Part shown: one piece after another, positions 43,000 to 51,139 of the stretch | Numbering within the stretch: the stretch's first letter is position 1 | Layout: each line of letters begins with the position of its first letter | Assembly: GCA_025808875.1 (NCBI GenBank) | Contig: CP075528.1 | Span: 2,850,473 to 2,914,472, forward strand | Direction: 5' to 3' | Source of the DNA: Enhydrobacter sp. | Lineage (GTDB): Bacteria; Pseudomonadota; Alphaproteobacteria; Reyranellales; Reyranellaceae | Length of the DNA stretch: 64,000 bases | The notes under the pieces: model-generated | Seen by the model: only the letters and a program-made list of their open reading frames with translations | Told to the model about the DNA's origin: nothing | Databases searched by the model: none | Position numbers and translations under genes: made by a program

Positions 43000-44130
43000 T
43001 TACGTGCAGCTCGCGTTGAAGCACGTCGGCGCCGGTGGACTAATCGGCGGCGGCGGCGGCGGACCGGGAGGTTCCGGCGTTCCACCGCACGTCACGCAAA
43101 CCGGTTGCACCGGGGGCTCGGGCGCCGGCGGAGGAGCGGGCGGCGGCGGCGTGACGATCGGCGGCAGCGGCGGTGCAGGCGGCGGCGGCGGCGCGGGCGG
43201 CGGCGGCGTCAACAGACTCACCGGCGGTGGCGGCGGCGGTGGCGGCGCATTGAACGCCGTCAAGACCGGACCACTCGTGATGGCGGAGTTTCCCGTGATC
43301 AACGGCGGGGCGCCCTGCAAGGGACCCGCGCCGACCAGCGGGCCGGCACCCTGGAGCGGACCGGCGCCCAGCAACGGGCCCGCGCCCTGCAATGGACCTA
43401 CACCGAGAAGTGGGCCGGCACCCTGAAGCGGGCCGGCGCCTTGTAGCGGCCCAGCGCCCTGAAGCGGACCGGCACCCTGAAGCGGACCGGCGCCCTGCAA
43501 CGGGCCGGCACCCTGCAGCGGGCCACCACCCGGAGCCGGGCCGGCACCGCCCGCAGGCGCTGCCCCGAATTGCGGACCGGCACCACCGGGCGCACCGCCC
43601 TGAAGCGGACCGGCGCCCTGGATGACACCGCCACCCTGAGCAGGACCGGCACCTGGCAGGCCGCCTCCCGGCGCACCACCACCCGCACCGAACTGCTGCG
43701 GGCCGGCACCGCCCGGGTTGCCGCCCTGAAGCGGGCCTGCGCCACCGGGCGCGCCGCCTTGCAATGGGCCGGCACCCTGCAAGGCACCGCCACCGGGCGC
43801 GCCGCCTGGAGCGCCACCGGGTGCGCCGCCCGCGCCGAATTGCTGCGGGCCCGCACCGCCGGGATTGCCACCCTGCGGGCCGGCTCCTTCTCCGGGATTG
43901 CCGCCCTGAAGCGGGCCTGCGCCCCCCGGATTGCCGCCCTGCAATGGACCGGCGCCCTGGAACGGGCCGCCTTGTCCCTGCTGCGGTCCAGCACCCTGCT
44001 GTTGACCTTGGCCTTGCTGATTCTGCTGGTTCTGCTGTTGACCAGGCAGCCCCTGGGCGAGCGCGGCGCCACCGAACCAGATCACGCTGGCGGCGATTAC
44101 ACCCTGCGCTCGAAGTGCAATTTTATTCAT
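43000..44130 (-). CDS. Secreted GAGPLQ-repeat, Pro-rich protein with four-Cys tail
   Basis: A 376-residue protein of no family I know. A Sec signal (1-26, ending AALA) leads to a Gln/Asn-rich stretch (31-46), a Gly/Pro-rich region with GPLQGGNPGG-like units (47-200), thirteen tandem GAGPLQ hexapeptides (201-278, a few variant), a polyproline segment (295-342) and a C-terminal tail with Cys345, Cys348, Cys370 and Cys375. The ATG at 44130 follows GGTGG by 5 nt. Its position between glycosyltransferase genes and the EPS export genes suggests an extracellular matrix, adhesin or anchoring role. Codon bias on this strand and the signal peptide argue that it is real. Confidence 0.78.
   Translation of the reverse strand: MNKIALRAQGVIAASVIWFGGAALAQGLPGQQQNQQNQQGQGQQQGAGPQQGQGGPFQGAGPLQGGNPGGAGPLQGGNPGEGAGPQGGNPGGAGPQQFGAGGAPGGAPGGAPGGGALQGAGPLQGGAPGGAGPLQGGNPGGAGPQQFGAGGGAPGGGLPGAGPAQGGGVIQGAGPLQGGAPGGAGPQFGAAPAGGAGPAPGGGPLQGAGPLQGAGPLQGAGPLQGAGPLQGAGPLQGAGPLLGVGPLQGAGPLLGAGPLQGAGPLVGAGPLQGAPPLITGNSAITSGPVLTAFNAPPPPPPPPVSLLTPPPPAPPPPPAPPLPPIVTPPPPAPPPAPEPPVQPVCVTCGGTPEPPGPPPPPPISPPAPTCFNASCT
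43297..43530 (-). repeat. 18-bp tandem repeat array encoding GAGPLQ
   Basis: About thirteen 18-bp units in frame inside the Gly/Pro-rich gene. Eight units encode exactly GAGPLQ. The others vary by one to two residues (GGGPLQ, GAGPLL, GVGPLQ, GAGPLV, GAPPLI). Such arrays change length by slippage, so the protein length may vary between strains. Confidence 0.85.
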
Positions 44131-44240
44131 AAGTTCCACCCAGTCCCCGGATCGTCCGGCTCACGAACCAAACCTGCAATCTCGAAATCTCGCGACTCGG
44201 CCAAAAGCGGACTCCCGCTCAGTCCCACCCGAATCTGCAC

Positions 44241-44283
44241 GCAAAATACCCAAACCCGGAAAGGATTCCAAGCTGTGTTTGGG
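44241..44283 (-). terminator. Possible terminator after the two-glycosyltransferase unit
   Basis: On the minus strand CCCAAAC (44283-44277) and GTTTGGG (44255-44249) pair around a loop containing a smaller GGAA/TTCC stem, and TATTTTGC follows. It lies downstream of the glycosyltransferase ending at 44322. The 191-bp gap also probably holds the promoter of the GAGPLQ gene. Confidence 0.35.
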
Positions 44284-44321
44284 GGGCAAACGCGCACAAA
44301 TGTTTCTGCATAGACAGGCGC

Positions 44322-45476
44322 TTAGCCCAAGTTTCGGCGCAATTTGTCAGCTTCGTCGGCCATCGCCTCCAGCGCCGCCGCAAATCCGGGCGCGTTGCCG
44401 CAATCGACCCGCCAATAGGCCGCGCGACCCTCTCGCGCCAGCAGATCGACGTCCGATTCGGCGCTGCCGACGAACAGAATCGGTCGTTTCGAGGCGACGC
44501 ACGCATAGATCTTCGACGGCATCACGAAGCCGACGAAGCCATCCTTGAGCGTGACGAGATGAGCGTCGGGGGCGACCAGCAATCCGGGCAGCCGCTCGAG
44601 CGGCACCGGCGCGGATCGGTGGAACGGCAATCCCATCGCGGCGAACCGGTCGGTCAGCTCGGCCGCCCCCGCCCCCGTCGCACTCAGCCACAGACGCACG
44701 CGGCCTGAACCTTGCCGATGGTGCAGGCGATAGCCTTCGGCGACCGTCTCCACTTCATGGGCGACGCCGTAATTGCCCGAGTAGAGCAGCACGCAGGATC
44801 CCGCGAGGTCCGACGGCAACGGCTCGGGAAGCTGCCCTGCCTCGAACGTCACGGGCGAGCCATCGCGCACCAGCACGATGCGCTCCTCGGGAATGCCCGT
44901 CGCGCGCAGGCGCCTTAACTGGTCGAGCCCGAGGACTTCGAAACGATCGACGCGGCGTCGCCAGAAGTTGGTCAACGCCAGCAGCATCGACAGCAACCTG
45001 GACGGGTGGTCGCGTGCGGCGATCAGGCACTCGGGATGGAAATCGGTGATGCGATAGACCAACCGCCCCTTCAGCAAGAGCTTGAGCGGCGCCAGCAGGT
45101 GAATGAGGAAGGGCGGCGATCCCGTGAAGAGAATGCCGTCGGCGGCACGCAGCTGGCCGAAACCCGCCGCGACCAGACGCAGATTGGTCCAGATCGTCCA
45201 CAGCAGGCGCACGACGAGGGAACGCCGCGGCACTTCGCTCGCCTGAAGACGGATCTCGGTGAGGAGACCTTCTCCTATGGGTTGAGCCCGGGTTACGCTC
45301 GGCGCGGTCGACAGCCCGATCAGAGTCACGTCGTGCCCCTGTCGCGCCAGGGCCTCCGCCCGCATCTGCATGTACTGCCCGACAGCACCGAAATCGGGTG
45401 GCAGCCAGTCGGCCATGATGACGATCCGACGTTCCGTCGCCCGGTCGAACGGACTGTTCGCCAACAGGTCGCTCAT
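44322..45476 (-). CDS. Glycosyltransferase, GT4-like (WbuB-like)
   Basis: A 384-residue glycosyltransferase with a GT-B fold. The N-terminal domain has IVIMADWLPPDFGAVGQYM and YRITDFHPECL, typical of WbuB-like fucosaminyl/amino-sugar transferases. The C-terminal domain has LLYSGNYGVAHEVETVAEG and VMPSKIYACVASKRPILFVG, the nucleotide-sugar binding loop. Sugar and acceptor are not readable from the sequence. The ATG at 45476 overlaps the preceding gene's stop (ATGA), so the two are coupled. The frame continues upstream inside the neighbour and is disregarded. Confidence 0.88.
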   Translation of the reverse strand: MSDLLANSPFDRATERRIVIMADWLPPDFGAVGQYMQMRAEALARQGHDVTLIGLSTAPSVTRAQPIGEGLLTEIRLQASEVPRRSLVVRLLWTIWTNLRLVAAGFGQLRAADGILFTGSPPFLIHLLAPLKLLLKGRLVYRITDFHPECLIAARDHPSRLLSMLLALTNFWRRRVDRFEVLGLDQLRRLRATGIPEERIVLVRDGSPVTFEAGQLPEPLPSDLAGSCVLLYSGNYGVAHEVETVAEGYRLHHRQGSGRVRLWLSATGAGAAELTDRFAAMGLPFHRSAPVPLERLPGLLVAPDAHLVTLKDGFVGFVMPSKIYACVASKRPILFVGSAESDVDLLAREGRAAYWRVDCGNAPGFAAALEAMADEADKLRRNLG

Positions 45477-46705
45477 GCGGCCGCCGCAATTCGCGATCGA
45501 GGCGCCAACGCCGAGCGATAGAGTTCCTCCATGCGCGCGGCAACGGCGGCCCAGCCGTAGTGCGCCATGACATGGGCCCTGCCCGTCTCGCCCATCGTCC
45601 TGCTCCTGTCCGGGTCGGCGAGGAGTTCGGCGAGACCGCGGGCGACGGCCTGCGGCGACGGATCGACGACCACGCCCGCCCCGACCTCGCGCACGATCTC
45701 GGACATGCCGACATCGGGCGTGACCAGCACGGGCAGTCCGCGGCGCATCGCCTCGAAGGCGGCAAGGCCGAAATTCTCCGACAGCGAGGTCATGGCGAAA
45801 AGGCGCGCCGCACCGAACAGCGCCTCCTTGTCGTCGCCCGCGACGTGGCGGGCGAGGATGGTGACGCGCGCCGACACGCCGAGGCGTGCGGCCTCGGTGG
45901 CGAGGTAGGCGGCGTGCCCATCGGCGTCGTCGCCGGCGATCACCACGCGCGCCCGCGGCACCAGGGGCAGCGCGGCCAAGAGCCGGTCCAACCCCTTCTC
46001 CCAGCTGATGCGCCCGAGCGCCAGCACGGCGGGCTCGCCTGCCAGGGCGGCGACGATATCCGGTGACAGCGGCTCCGACGAACGCGGCGGCGGATCGTCG
46101 ACGCCGTGCGGTATGGTGAAGACCGGCGGCAGCGACCAGCCGAACGTGGCGAGATGCTGCGCCTCGACGGCGGACGTCGTGTGGATGGCGGCGGCCCGTT
46201 CGAGATTGGGGCGGTCGGCCCATTCGATCCAGGCCCGCTTGATCCAGCGATTCTTCCGGCGGATCAGTTCCGGCACCAGCATGCCGCGCGGCGACACGAC
46301 GTAGGGCACGCCGTGCGCGCGGGCGACGCGGGCGGCCATCCACGGCGGCCACAGGAACACCGAGTGCAGGTGAACGAGATCGACCTGCGCGGCTTCCTTG
46401 ACGACGGCCGCGCGGAGCGGCGGCGACCAGTAGAGGCGGCGCAGCACGCGACTGGGAAAGTAGCTTACCTGGACGCCCTCGACATCGACCGCGCGGCTGA
46501 GCGGCACGTCGCTGTCGCCCTCGCCATCGACATTGGTCGTCAAGACCCGGACGTCGTGGCCTCGCTCGACGAGCGCGCGGCACAGGGCATGGACGGTGCG
46601 GATCGGTCCGCCATATCGAACGGCGGGCAGGTAGGTGGGGACGACGTGGAGAAGGCGCAAATGAAACGGCCCGAGGGCTTGCAGTTCGTCGAACTCCCAT
46701 AGCAT
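45473..46705 (-). CDS. Glycosyltransferase family 4 protein
   Basis: A 410-residue GT-B retaining glycosyltransferase. N-terminal: LRLLHVVPTYLPAVRYGGPIRTVHALC, the acceptor side. C-terminal: LALGRISWEKGLDRLLAAL and the EX7E motif region SLSENFGLAAFEAMRRGLPVL. The Ser-Pro-Arg-Gly-Met (SPRGML) segment is seen in EPS mannosyl- or galactosyltransferases. The ATG at 46705 gives the natural N-terminus. Only 24 bp separate it from the divergent PIG-L gene, so the two promoters must overlap or lie inside the genes. Confidence 0.92.
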   Translation of the reverse strand: MLWEFDELQALGPFHLRLLHVVPTYLPAVRYGGPIRTVHALCRALVERGHDVRVLTTNVDGEGDSDVPLSRAVDVEGVQVSYFPSRVLRRLYWSPPLRAAVVKEAAQVDLVHLHSVFLWPPWMAARVARAHGVPYVVSPRGMLVPELIRRKNRWIKRAWIEWADRPNLERAAAIHTTSAVEAQHLATFGWSLPPVFTIPHGVDDPPPRSSEPLSPDIVAALAGEPAVLALGRISWEKGLDRLLAALPLVPRARVVIAGDDADGHAAYLATEAARLGVSARVTILARHVAGDDKEALFGAARLFAMTSLSENFGLAAFEAMRRGLPVLVTPDVGMSEIVREVGAGVVVDPSPQAVARGLAELLADPDRSRTMGETGRAHVMAHYGWAAVAARMEELYRSALAPRSRIAAAA

Positions 46706-46729
46706 AGGTGACCCGGTCAGGGGCGACGA

Positions 46730-47797
46730 ATGAAAATCCGCATCTACTTCAGGCCGTGGATCGTCGCGGCGATGCTGGGCGGCGTCACGGCGCTGTTCTG
46801 GATGGCCGCGGCTGCGGCCAGCGGGTGGTTGTGGTTCGTCGTCCTGGCCCTGGCCCTGCTCTACTCCGTGCTGTTCGCCGCCGGCCTCTACGCCCTGGCG
46901 CGCATCCCGGCGCTCGAACGCTGGGCCGACTGGGACCATCCCGCCCGTCTTCTCATCCTCGCGCCGCACGAGGATGACTGCGCGATCTCCGCCGGCGGCG
47001 TCGCCCTGCGCAATCGACGGCTGGGCGGCGCGACGCGCGTCGTCTATCTCGCACCCGACGAACTGCCCGGCATGGCGGAACGCCGGGCCGCGGAGGCACG
47101 CGCGGCGTGGCGCGACGCGGACGTCGCCGCCGACGCGCTCCTGCATCTCGACCTGCTGCCGCGGCTGCGCCAGCGCGATCCCGCCAAGCTGCACGCGGCG
47201 GTCGCGCGCCTGCGCTCGATCATCGACGAGTTCGAGCCGACGGTGGTCGTCGTGCCGATGTTCGAGGGCGGACACGTGCATCACGACCAGCTCGTCGGCT
47301 TGCTCGATCGGGTCGTCACCGAGCACGACCGGTTCGAGGTCCTCGAGGCACCGGAATACAGCCCCTACGTGTCGCTCCATTTCACGCCCCACCGCGCCAT
47401 CGCGTTGCTCGCGCGCTGGCTGTTCGGCGTCGTTGTCTATCACGGTCCCGCCGACGGCATGGACGGGCGCAGGGTGCGCAAGTACCGCCTCGCCCCCGAC
47501 GAGATCGCCGGCAAGAAGCGCATGCTGGCCGCGTTCGTCAGCCAGAACGGCGCCTGGCTTGCGGCCACGCGCGGCTATCCCGACCGCCTCGTGCCCTGGC
47601 AGCGCCGCGCCGACCGGCGACAGCCGTTCGCGCTTCGCGGCTCCTACCTCGCCGTCGCCTGGGCGTGCCGCCGTTTCCTGCCGCGGCGGCTGGCCGCGCT
47701 CCTGGTGCCGGCCGACGACGGCACGATCGGGCGCGAGGGGCGGGTCACCGACTGGCGCGAGGAATGGACCCACGCGCCATCGGATCCGCTCCGATGA
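46730..47797 (+). CDS. PIG-L/LmbE family deacetylase, membrane-anchored
   Basis: A 355-residue zinc-dependent N-acetylglucosamine deacetylase-like protein. Two hydrophobic helices (about 10-29 and 33-55) precede the PIG-L domain. The zinc/catalytic motif usually written HPDDE reads HEDDC here: His80, Asp82 and Asp83 are kept. A further ligand His lies in GGHVHHDQ (181-187). It probably removes acetyl groups from amino sugars of the glycan or its lipid-linked precursor at the membrane face. It is coupled to a methyltransferase through an ATGA overlap. Confidence 0.88.
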   Translation: MKIRIYFRPWIVAAMLGGVTALFWMAAAAASGWLWFVVLALALLYSVLFAAGLYALARIPALERWADWDHPARLLILAPHEDDCAISAGGVALRNRRLGGATRVVYLAPDELPGMAERRAAEARAAWRDADVAADALLHLDLLPRLRQRDPAKLHAAVARLRSIIDEFEPTVVVVPMFEGGHVHHDQLVGLLDRVVTEHDRFEVLEAPEYSPYVSLHFTPHRAIALLARWLFGVVVYHGPADGMDGRRVRKYRLAPDEIAGKKRMLAAFVSQNGAWLAATRGYPDRLVPWQRRADRRQPFALRGSYLAVAWACRRFLPRRLAALLVPADDGTIGREGRVTDWREEWTHAPSDPLR

Positions 47798-48441
47798 GCA
47801 CGGGGGGCGGCGTTCTCGCGCGCCTCGGCCATGCGCTCAACCGGGCGCTGCCCGGTCTGCGGAGCCTTCTGCCCAAGCCGGTGAAGCGCTGGATCCTCCT
47901 GCGGGTGCTGGAGGTCAACCGCGACTACGAATCCTTCGCCGATCTCGCCAGCCGCCGCTTCCTCGAGCACGACGTGCTGCCGTGGCTGCGCGAGACCTGC
48001 CCGCGGATCCTGTTCGTCGGCACGGGGCCCTACACAGTTCACTACGAGAAGCTGTTCGCCCGCACGCCGCACCAGTACGTCACCATCGATTCCGATCCCG
48101 CCGTGGCTGTCTGGGGCGCACGCGACCACATCGTGGCGCAAGTGCAGGAGATCGGCCGTCACCGGCCGGACGGCCACTTCGACGCGGTCGTTCTGAACGG
48201 CGTGTTCGGCTTCGGGGTCGACGATCCGCCGACCATGCGCGCCGTCGCGGCAGCGCTGCATGCCGCGCTGCGCCCCGGCGGTCGGCTGGTGCTGGGCTGG
48301 AATTCGGACGTGCACGCCGCACCCGAGGAACTCGGCGTCCTCGACGAACACTTCGCGCCCGATCGCGATTCGCCGTGGGGCTTTCGCCGGACGTTCCCCG
48401 GCGAGTTTCACGTCAACGACTTCTACGTGCGGCGCGCCTAG
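47794..48441 (+). CDS. SAM-dependent methyltransferase-like protein
   Basis: A 215-residue Rossmann-fold protein. The motif I region is ILFVGTGPYTVHYEKLF (72-88), followed by VTIDSDPAVAVWGA, DAVVLNGVFGFG and LRPGGRLVLGWN, the order seen in class I SAM methyltransferases. Motif I is unusual (GTGPYT instead of GxGxG). The start overlaps the PIG-L stop (ATGA). It converges with a glycosyltransferase, overlapping 4 nt. It probably modifies the same glycan as the deacetylase. The acceptor is unknown. Confidence 0.78.
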   Translation: MSTGGGVLARLGHALNRALPGLRSLLPKPVKRWILLRVLEVNRDYESFADLASRRFLEHDVLPWLRETCPRILFVGTGPYTVHYEKLFARTPHQYVTIDSDPAVAVWGARDHIVAQVQEIGRHRPDGHFDAVVLNGVFGFGVDDPPTMRAVAAALHAALRPGGRLVLGWNSDVHAAPEELGVLDEHFAPDRDSPWGFRRTFPGEFHVNDFYVRRA

Positions 48442-49427
48442 GAATACTTGTCGAACAGCGCGACATAGGCCGCCGCGCTCTCCTCGAGGGTCAGGTGGTT
48501 GTCGAGGATCATCTGACGCGGCGAGAACCGTCCCGACGAGATGCCGGTCCAGAAATCCTCGAAGGCCGGTTGGAAGTCCTTCATGCTGGTGAACTTCACC
48601 CCGCACCTGTCGTCCCAGTAGGGCACCGACGTCACCGGTCCGTAGCGCACGCCGCGCAACAGGTATTCGAGCGTCTGCCAGTCGCCGCCGGGATCCCAGG
48701 CGAGCACCGGGACATCGGCGGCGAGCATCTGTTCGACGGCGATGCCCTGCGTCTCGTGGCGACTGAGGTAGATCATGCCCCGTGCCCGCCTGCTCAGACG
48801 ATGGAACTGCTCCTCCAGATAGAAGCCGTAGCGCAGATGCTCGATCGTGAGGCCCCGTCGCCGCAGCTCGTCGAGCAGCGGATCGATCAACGTATCCTCG
48901 ACCTCCGGGCGGTCGCGGATGATCTTGTCGTAAACGATGATGTCGAGGTCCTTGTTCGCCGCCGGCGCCGGCTGCCAGCGCTCGACGTCGATGCCCGCGG
49001 GCCAGACCGTGACCAGGCCGGGCCATACCTCCGAGAACATGCGTTGCACCCAGGCGCTCGGGACGAGCACCTGCCGGATGTTGTGGCGGATCGGCAGGTG
49101 CTCGTCGTCGATCGGGTGATTGTAGATGGACGATCCGAACAGCAGCGGCGTCTGCCGGTCGAAGTTCTTCAGTATATGCGGCTTGCCGATCAGCCCGACG
49201 AGCCCACCGGGATCGGCATGCACGTGGCGATAGTCGTTGACGACATAGGGAACGCCGATCCGGTCGAGGCCCGCCATGAGATGGAGGAACACCCGCATGG
49301 GGCCGCCCGGCTGCCACGGGCCGCGCACGATCCGGCGGACCAGGCGTCGCGGATAGCGGTCGCCCGGCAACCATCGGTCCGGGTCGGGCTCATCGTAGAA
49401 CAGCGGGAGCGGGCGTCGACTGCTCAA
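48438..49427 (-). CDS. Glycosyltransferase family 1-like protein
   Basis: A 329-residue GT-B-type protein. YVVNDYRHVHADPGGLVGLIG and VLVPSAWVQRMFSEVWPG form the acceptor half, and YLSRHETQGIAVEQMLAADVPVL is the donor EX7E-like half. The N-terminal block (LFYDEPDPDRWLPGDRYPRR) recurs in alphaproteobacterial EPS clusters in my memory. The start is a TTG at 49427 without a clear Shine-Dalgarno, 17 nt after the upstream gene. An in-frame ATG at 49298 would give a shorter protein that loses that block. Sugar specificity is unknown. Confidence 0.8.
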   Translation of the reverse strand: MSSRRPLPLFYDEPDPDRWLPGDRYPRRLVRRIVRGPWQPGGPMRVFLHLMAGLDRIGVPYVVNDYRHVHADPGGLVGLIGKPHILKNFDRQTPLLFGSSIYNHPIDDEHLPIRHNIRQVLVPSAWVQRMFSEVWPGLVTVWPAGIDVERWQPAPAANKDLDIIVYDKIIRDRPEVEDTLIDPLLDELRRRGLTIEHLRYGFYLEEQFHRLSRRARGMIYLSRHETQGIAVEQMLAADVPVLAWDPGGDWQTLEYLLRGVRYGPVTSVPYWDDRCGVKFTSMKDFQPAFEDFWTGISSGRFSPRQMILDNHLTLEESAAAYVALFDKYS

Positions 49428-49444
49428 CCGTCAGATCCAGCAAT

Positions 49445-50278
49445 TCAGGTGCATAGACGTCGCACGCCAATCCCGAACATGCGCAGCCTTGCGCCGAGGG
49501 AGGCGGGATACTCCCTGGTCGCCACGAACCAGCGGTTGGCGAGCAGACGCGCGAGACCGAGCCACCGCGACTGCGCCCGCACGGCGGCATAGGCCCACCG
49601 GCTGCCTCTCGCGTATTGCGGCAGGAACCGCAGCGGTGCGGCAAGGTTGTCGGCACGATGCTGGCCGGCGCGCGGCATGCCGGCTTCGGCATGCTCGGGG
49701 TTGGGCAGACCGCCATGCTCGCCGTAGTGCTTGAGCGTGATGTAGGCGGAGCTGCCCCGCCCCATCGCGAACCACTGCAGGTGGGCGTCGAACGTGAAGT
49801 ACTTCCGCGGATCGTAGCGTCCCATCTCGTCCTGGAAGAACTCGCAGAACAGGCGGGCCACCGGCGCATTGACCACGTAGGCGACGAGCGGCGCGCAATG
49901 GCCGCGCAGAAAAGCCTCCGTGCCGATCACCGCGAAGAGGCGCGGGCTGCCCTGGTAGAGATAGCCCCAGGCCATCGGATCCGCGGTCGGCCAGAAGACG
50001 TCGAACCCGCCCATGCCGCGGCACGGCACGAAGTCCGATTCGCAGATCAGCGTGTAGCCGTCTTCCTGCGCCGCGCGCTGCCAGGCCATGTGATGGTTGA
50101 TGAACGTCCGCGCGCACCTCGCGTAGGTCATCTCCTCGTCCGTGTACCGCGCGCGCTGGACGATGGGATTGAGGCCTTCGGCGGCGAGTGCTGCCTGCAG
50201 CGGCGACACGTCCTCGCGGTAGGCAAGGATAAAGGATCGCCCGACCACGTCGCCGAGCGTCTGCGTGTGCCGCCTCAT
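49445..50278 (-). CDS. Putative glycosyltransferase, GT25-like
   Basis: A 277-residue soluble protein. The start SFILAYREDVSPLQAALAAEGL, then HHMAWQRAAQEDGYTLICESDFVP, resembles the LPS GT25 fold (LxDD/ED acidic donor site). The acidic ESDF could be the metal-binding motif. No signal peptide or membrane segment. It is cotranscribed with the glycosyltransferase 17 nt downstream. Homology is weak by eye, and a non-catalytic polysaccharide protein is possible. The gap before the divergent SDR gene is 120 bp. Confidence 0.6.
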   Translation of the reverse strand: MRRHTQTLGDVVGRSFILAYREDVSPLQAALAAEGLNPIVQRARYTDEEMTYARCARTFINHHMAWQRAAQEDGYTLICESDFVPCRGMGGFDVFWPTADPMAWGYLYQGSPRLFAVIGTEAFLRGHCAPLVAYVVNAPVARLFCEFFQDEMGRYDPRKYFTFDAHLQWFAMGRGSSAYITLKHYGEHGGLPNPEHAEAGMPRAGQHRADNLAAPLRFLPQYARGSRWAYAAVRAQSRWLGLARLLANRWFVATREYPASLGARLRMFGIGVRRLCT

Positions 50279-50398
50279 TTCGAGTGCGTCCCGATCGAAC
50301 TGTGTGAGACCGACATTCCCCGCTTCGCCTATACTGGGAATTGTACTCGATGACCACGGCTAATCGCCGGGCCGGGCGAACGGGAAGTGGAGAGAGGC

Positions 50399-51139
50399 GT
50401 GCGAATCGTCGTCGTCGGAGGAACTTCATCGATCGCCGAGCATTGCTGCCGGCAGTGGGTCGAGCGCGAGGATGTCGACATCGAGCTGCTGGTGCGCGAC
50501 GCCGGGCGCGGCGAGCGCATCGCCGCCGACCTGCGCACGCGCAATCCGCGCGCGACCATCGGCGTGACCGAGACTGGTTTCGTCGACCCGGCCGCGATCG
50601 ATGACGCCGTCGCGCGGCTGTGGGACGCCGCGCCCGTCGACCTCGCCCTGATCGCGCATGGCTGGCTGCCGCCGCAGGCGAACTGCCAAGACGATCTCGC
50701 GACCTGCCGCGACGTGATCGAGGTCAACGCCGTCTCGCCCGCCCTGTTCGCCGAGGCGTTCGCCGCCCGCTTCGCGGGCGCCGGGCGCGGCACGCTCGTT
50801 CTGCTCGGCTCGGTGGCGGGCGACCGCGGACGCAAGGCCAACTACAGCTACGGCGCCGCCAAGGGATTCGTCGAGCGCTACGCCGAAGGCATGCAGCACC
50901 GATTCGCCCGCACCGGCGTCAGGGTCGTGCTCGCCAAGCCCGGGCCCACCGACACGCCGATGGCCGGTCCGGCCAAGGCGCAGGGCCGCCGCGTCGCCGC
51001 GGTGCAGGACGTGGCTCGCGCCATCGTGCGGGGCATCGACCGCGGCCGGCCGGTGATCTATGCGCCGTGGTACTGGCGGGCGATCATGCTCGTCGTCCGC
51101 CACATCCCCCGGCCGCTGTTCAACCGGCTGGAGATATGA
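50399..51139 (+). CDS. SDR family oxidoreductase (DprE2-like)
   Basis: A 246-residue SDR with Rossmann start IVVVGGTSSIAEHCC and catalytic Ser138, Tyr151 and Lys155 (YSYGAAKG). The GGTSSIA motif and overall layout resemble the decaprenylphosphoryl-2-keto-ribose reductase DprE2 and related sugar epimerase partners. A role in making a rare sugar on lipid or nucleotide is therefore plausible in this polysaccharide context. Two GTG starts are possible. I chose 50399, which has GGAG 6 nt upstream, over 50387. The last 20 nt overlap the convergent glycosyltransferase. Confidence 0.82.
   Translation: MRIVVVGGTSSIAEHCCRQWVEREDVDIELLVRDAGRGERIAADLRTRNPRATIGVTETGFVDPAAIDDAVARLWDAAPVDLALIAHGWLPPQANCQDDLATCRDVIEVNAVSPALFAEAFAARFAGAGRGTLVLLGSVAGDRGRKANYSYGAAKGFVERYAEGMQHRFARTGVRVVLAKPGPTDTPMAGPAKAQGRRVAAVQDVARAIVRGIDRGRPVIYAPWYWRAIMLVVRHIPRPLFNRLEI

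Noticed and set aside
42953..43426. A Gly-rich plus-strand frame across the polyproline-encoding DNA.
   Set aside because: It is the complement of the Pro/Gly repeats of the signal-peptide-bearing minus-strand gene, with no Shine-Dalgarno and no signal of its own.
43297..43530. CRISPR-like array.
   Set aside because: The 18-bp units are contiguous with no spacers, stay in frame and encode hexapeptides. There are no cas genes.
43000..44130. Collagen-like protein.
   Set aside because: Glycine does not occur every third residue. The repeat is GAGPLQ with period six and lacks continuous Gly-X-Y.
46706..47773. N-terminal extension of the glycosyltransferase at 45473-46705.
   Set aside because: The extension is antisense to the PIG-L gene. 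The ATG at 46705 gives the conserved GT4 start.
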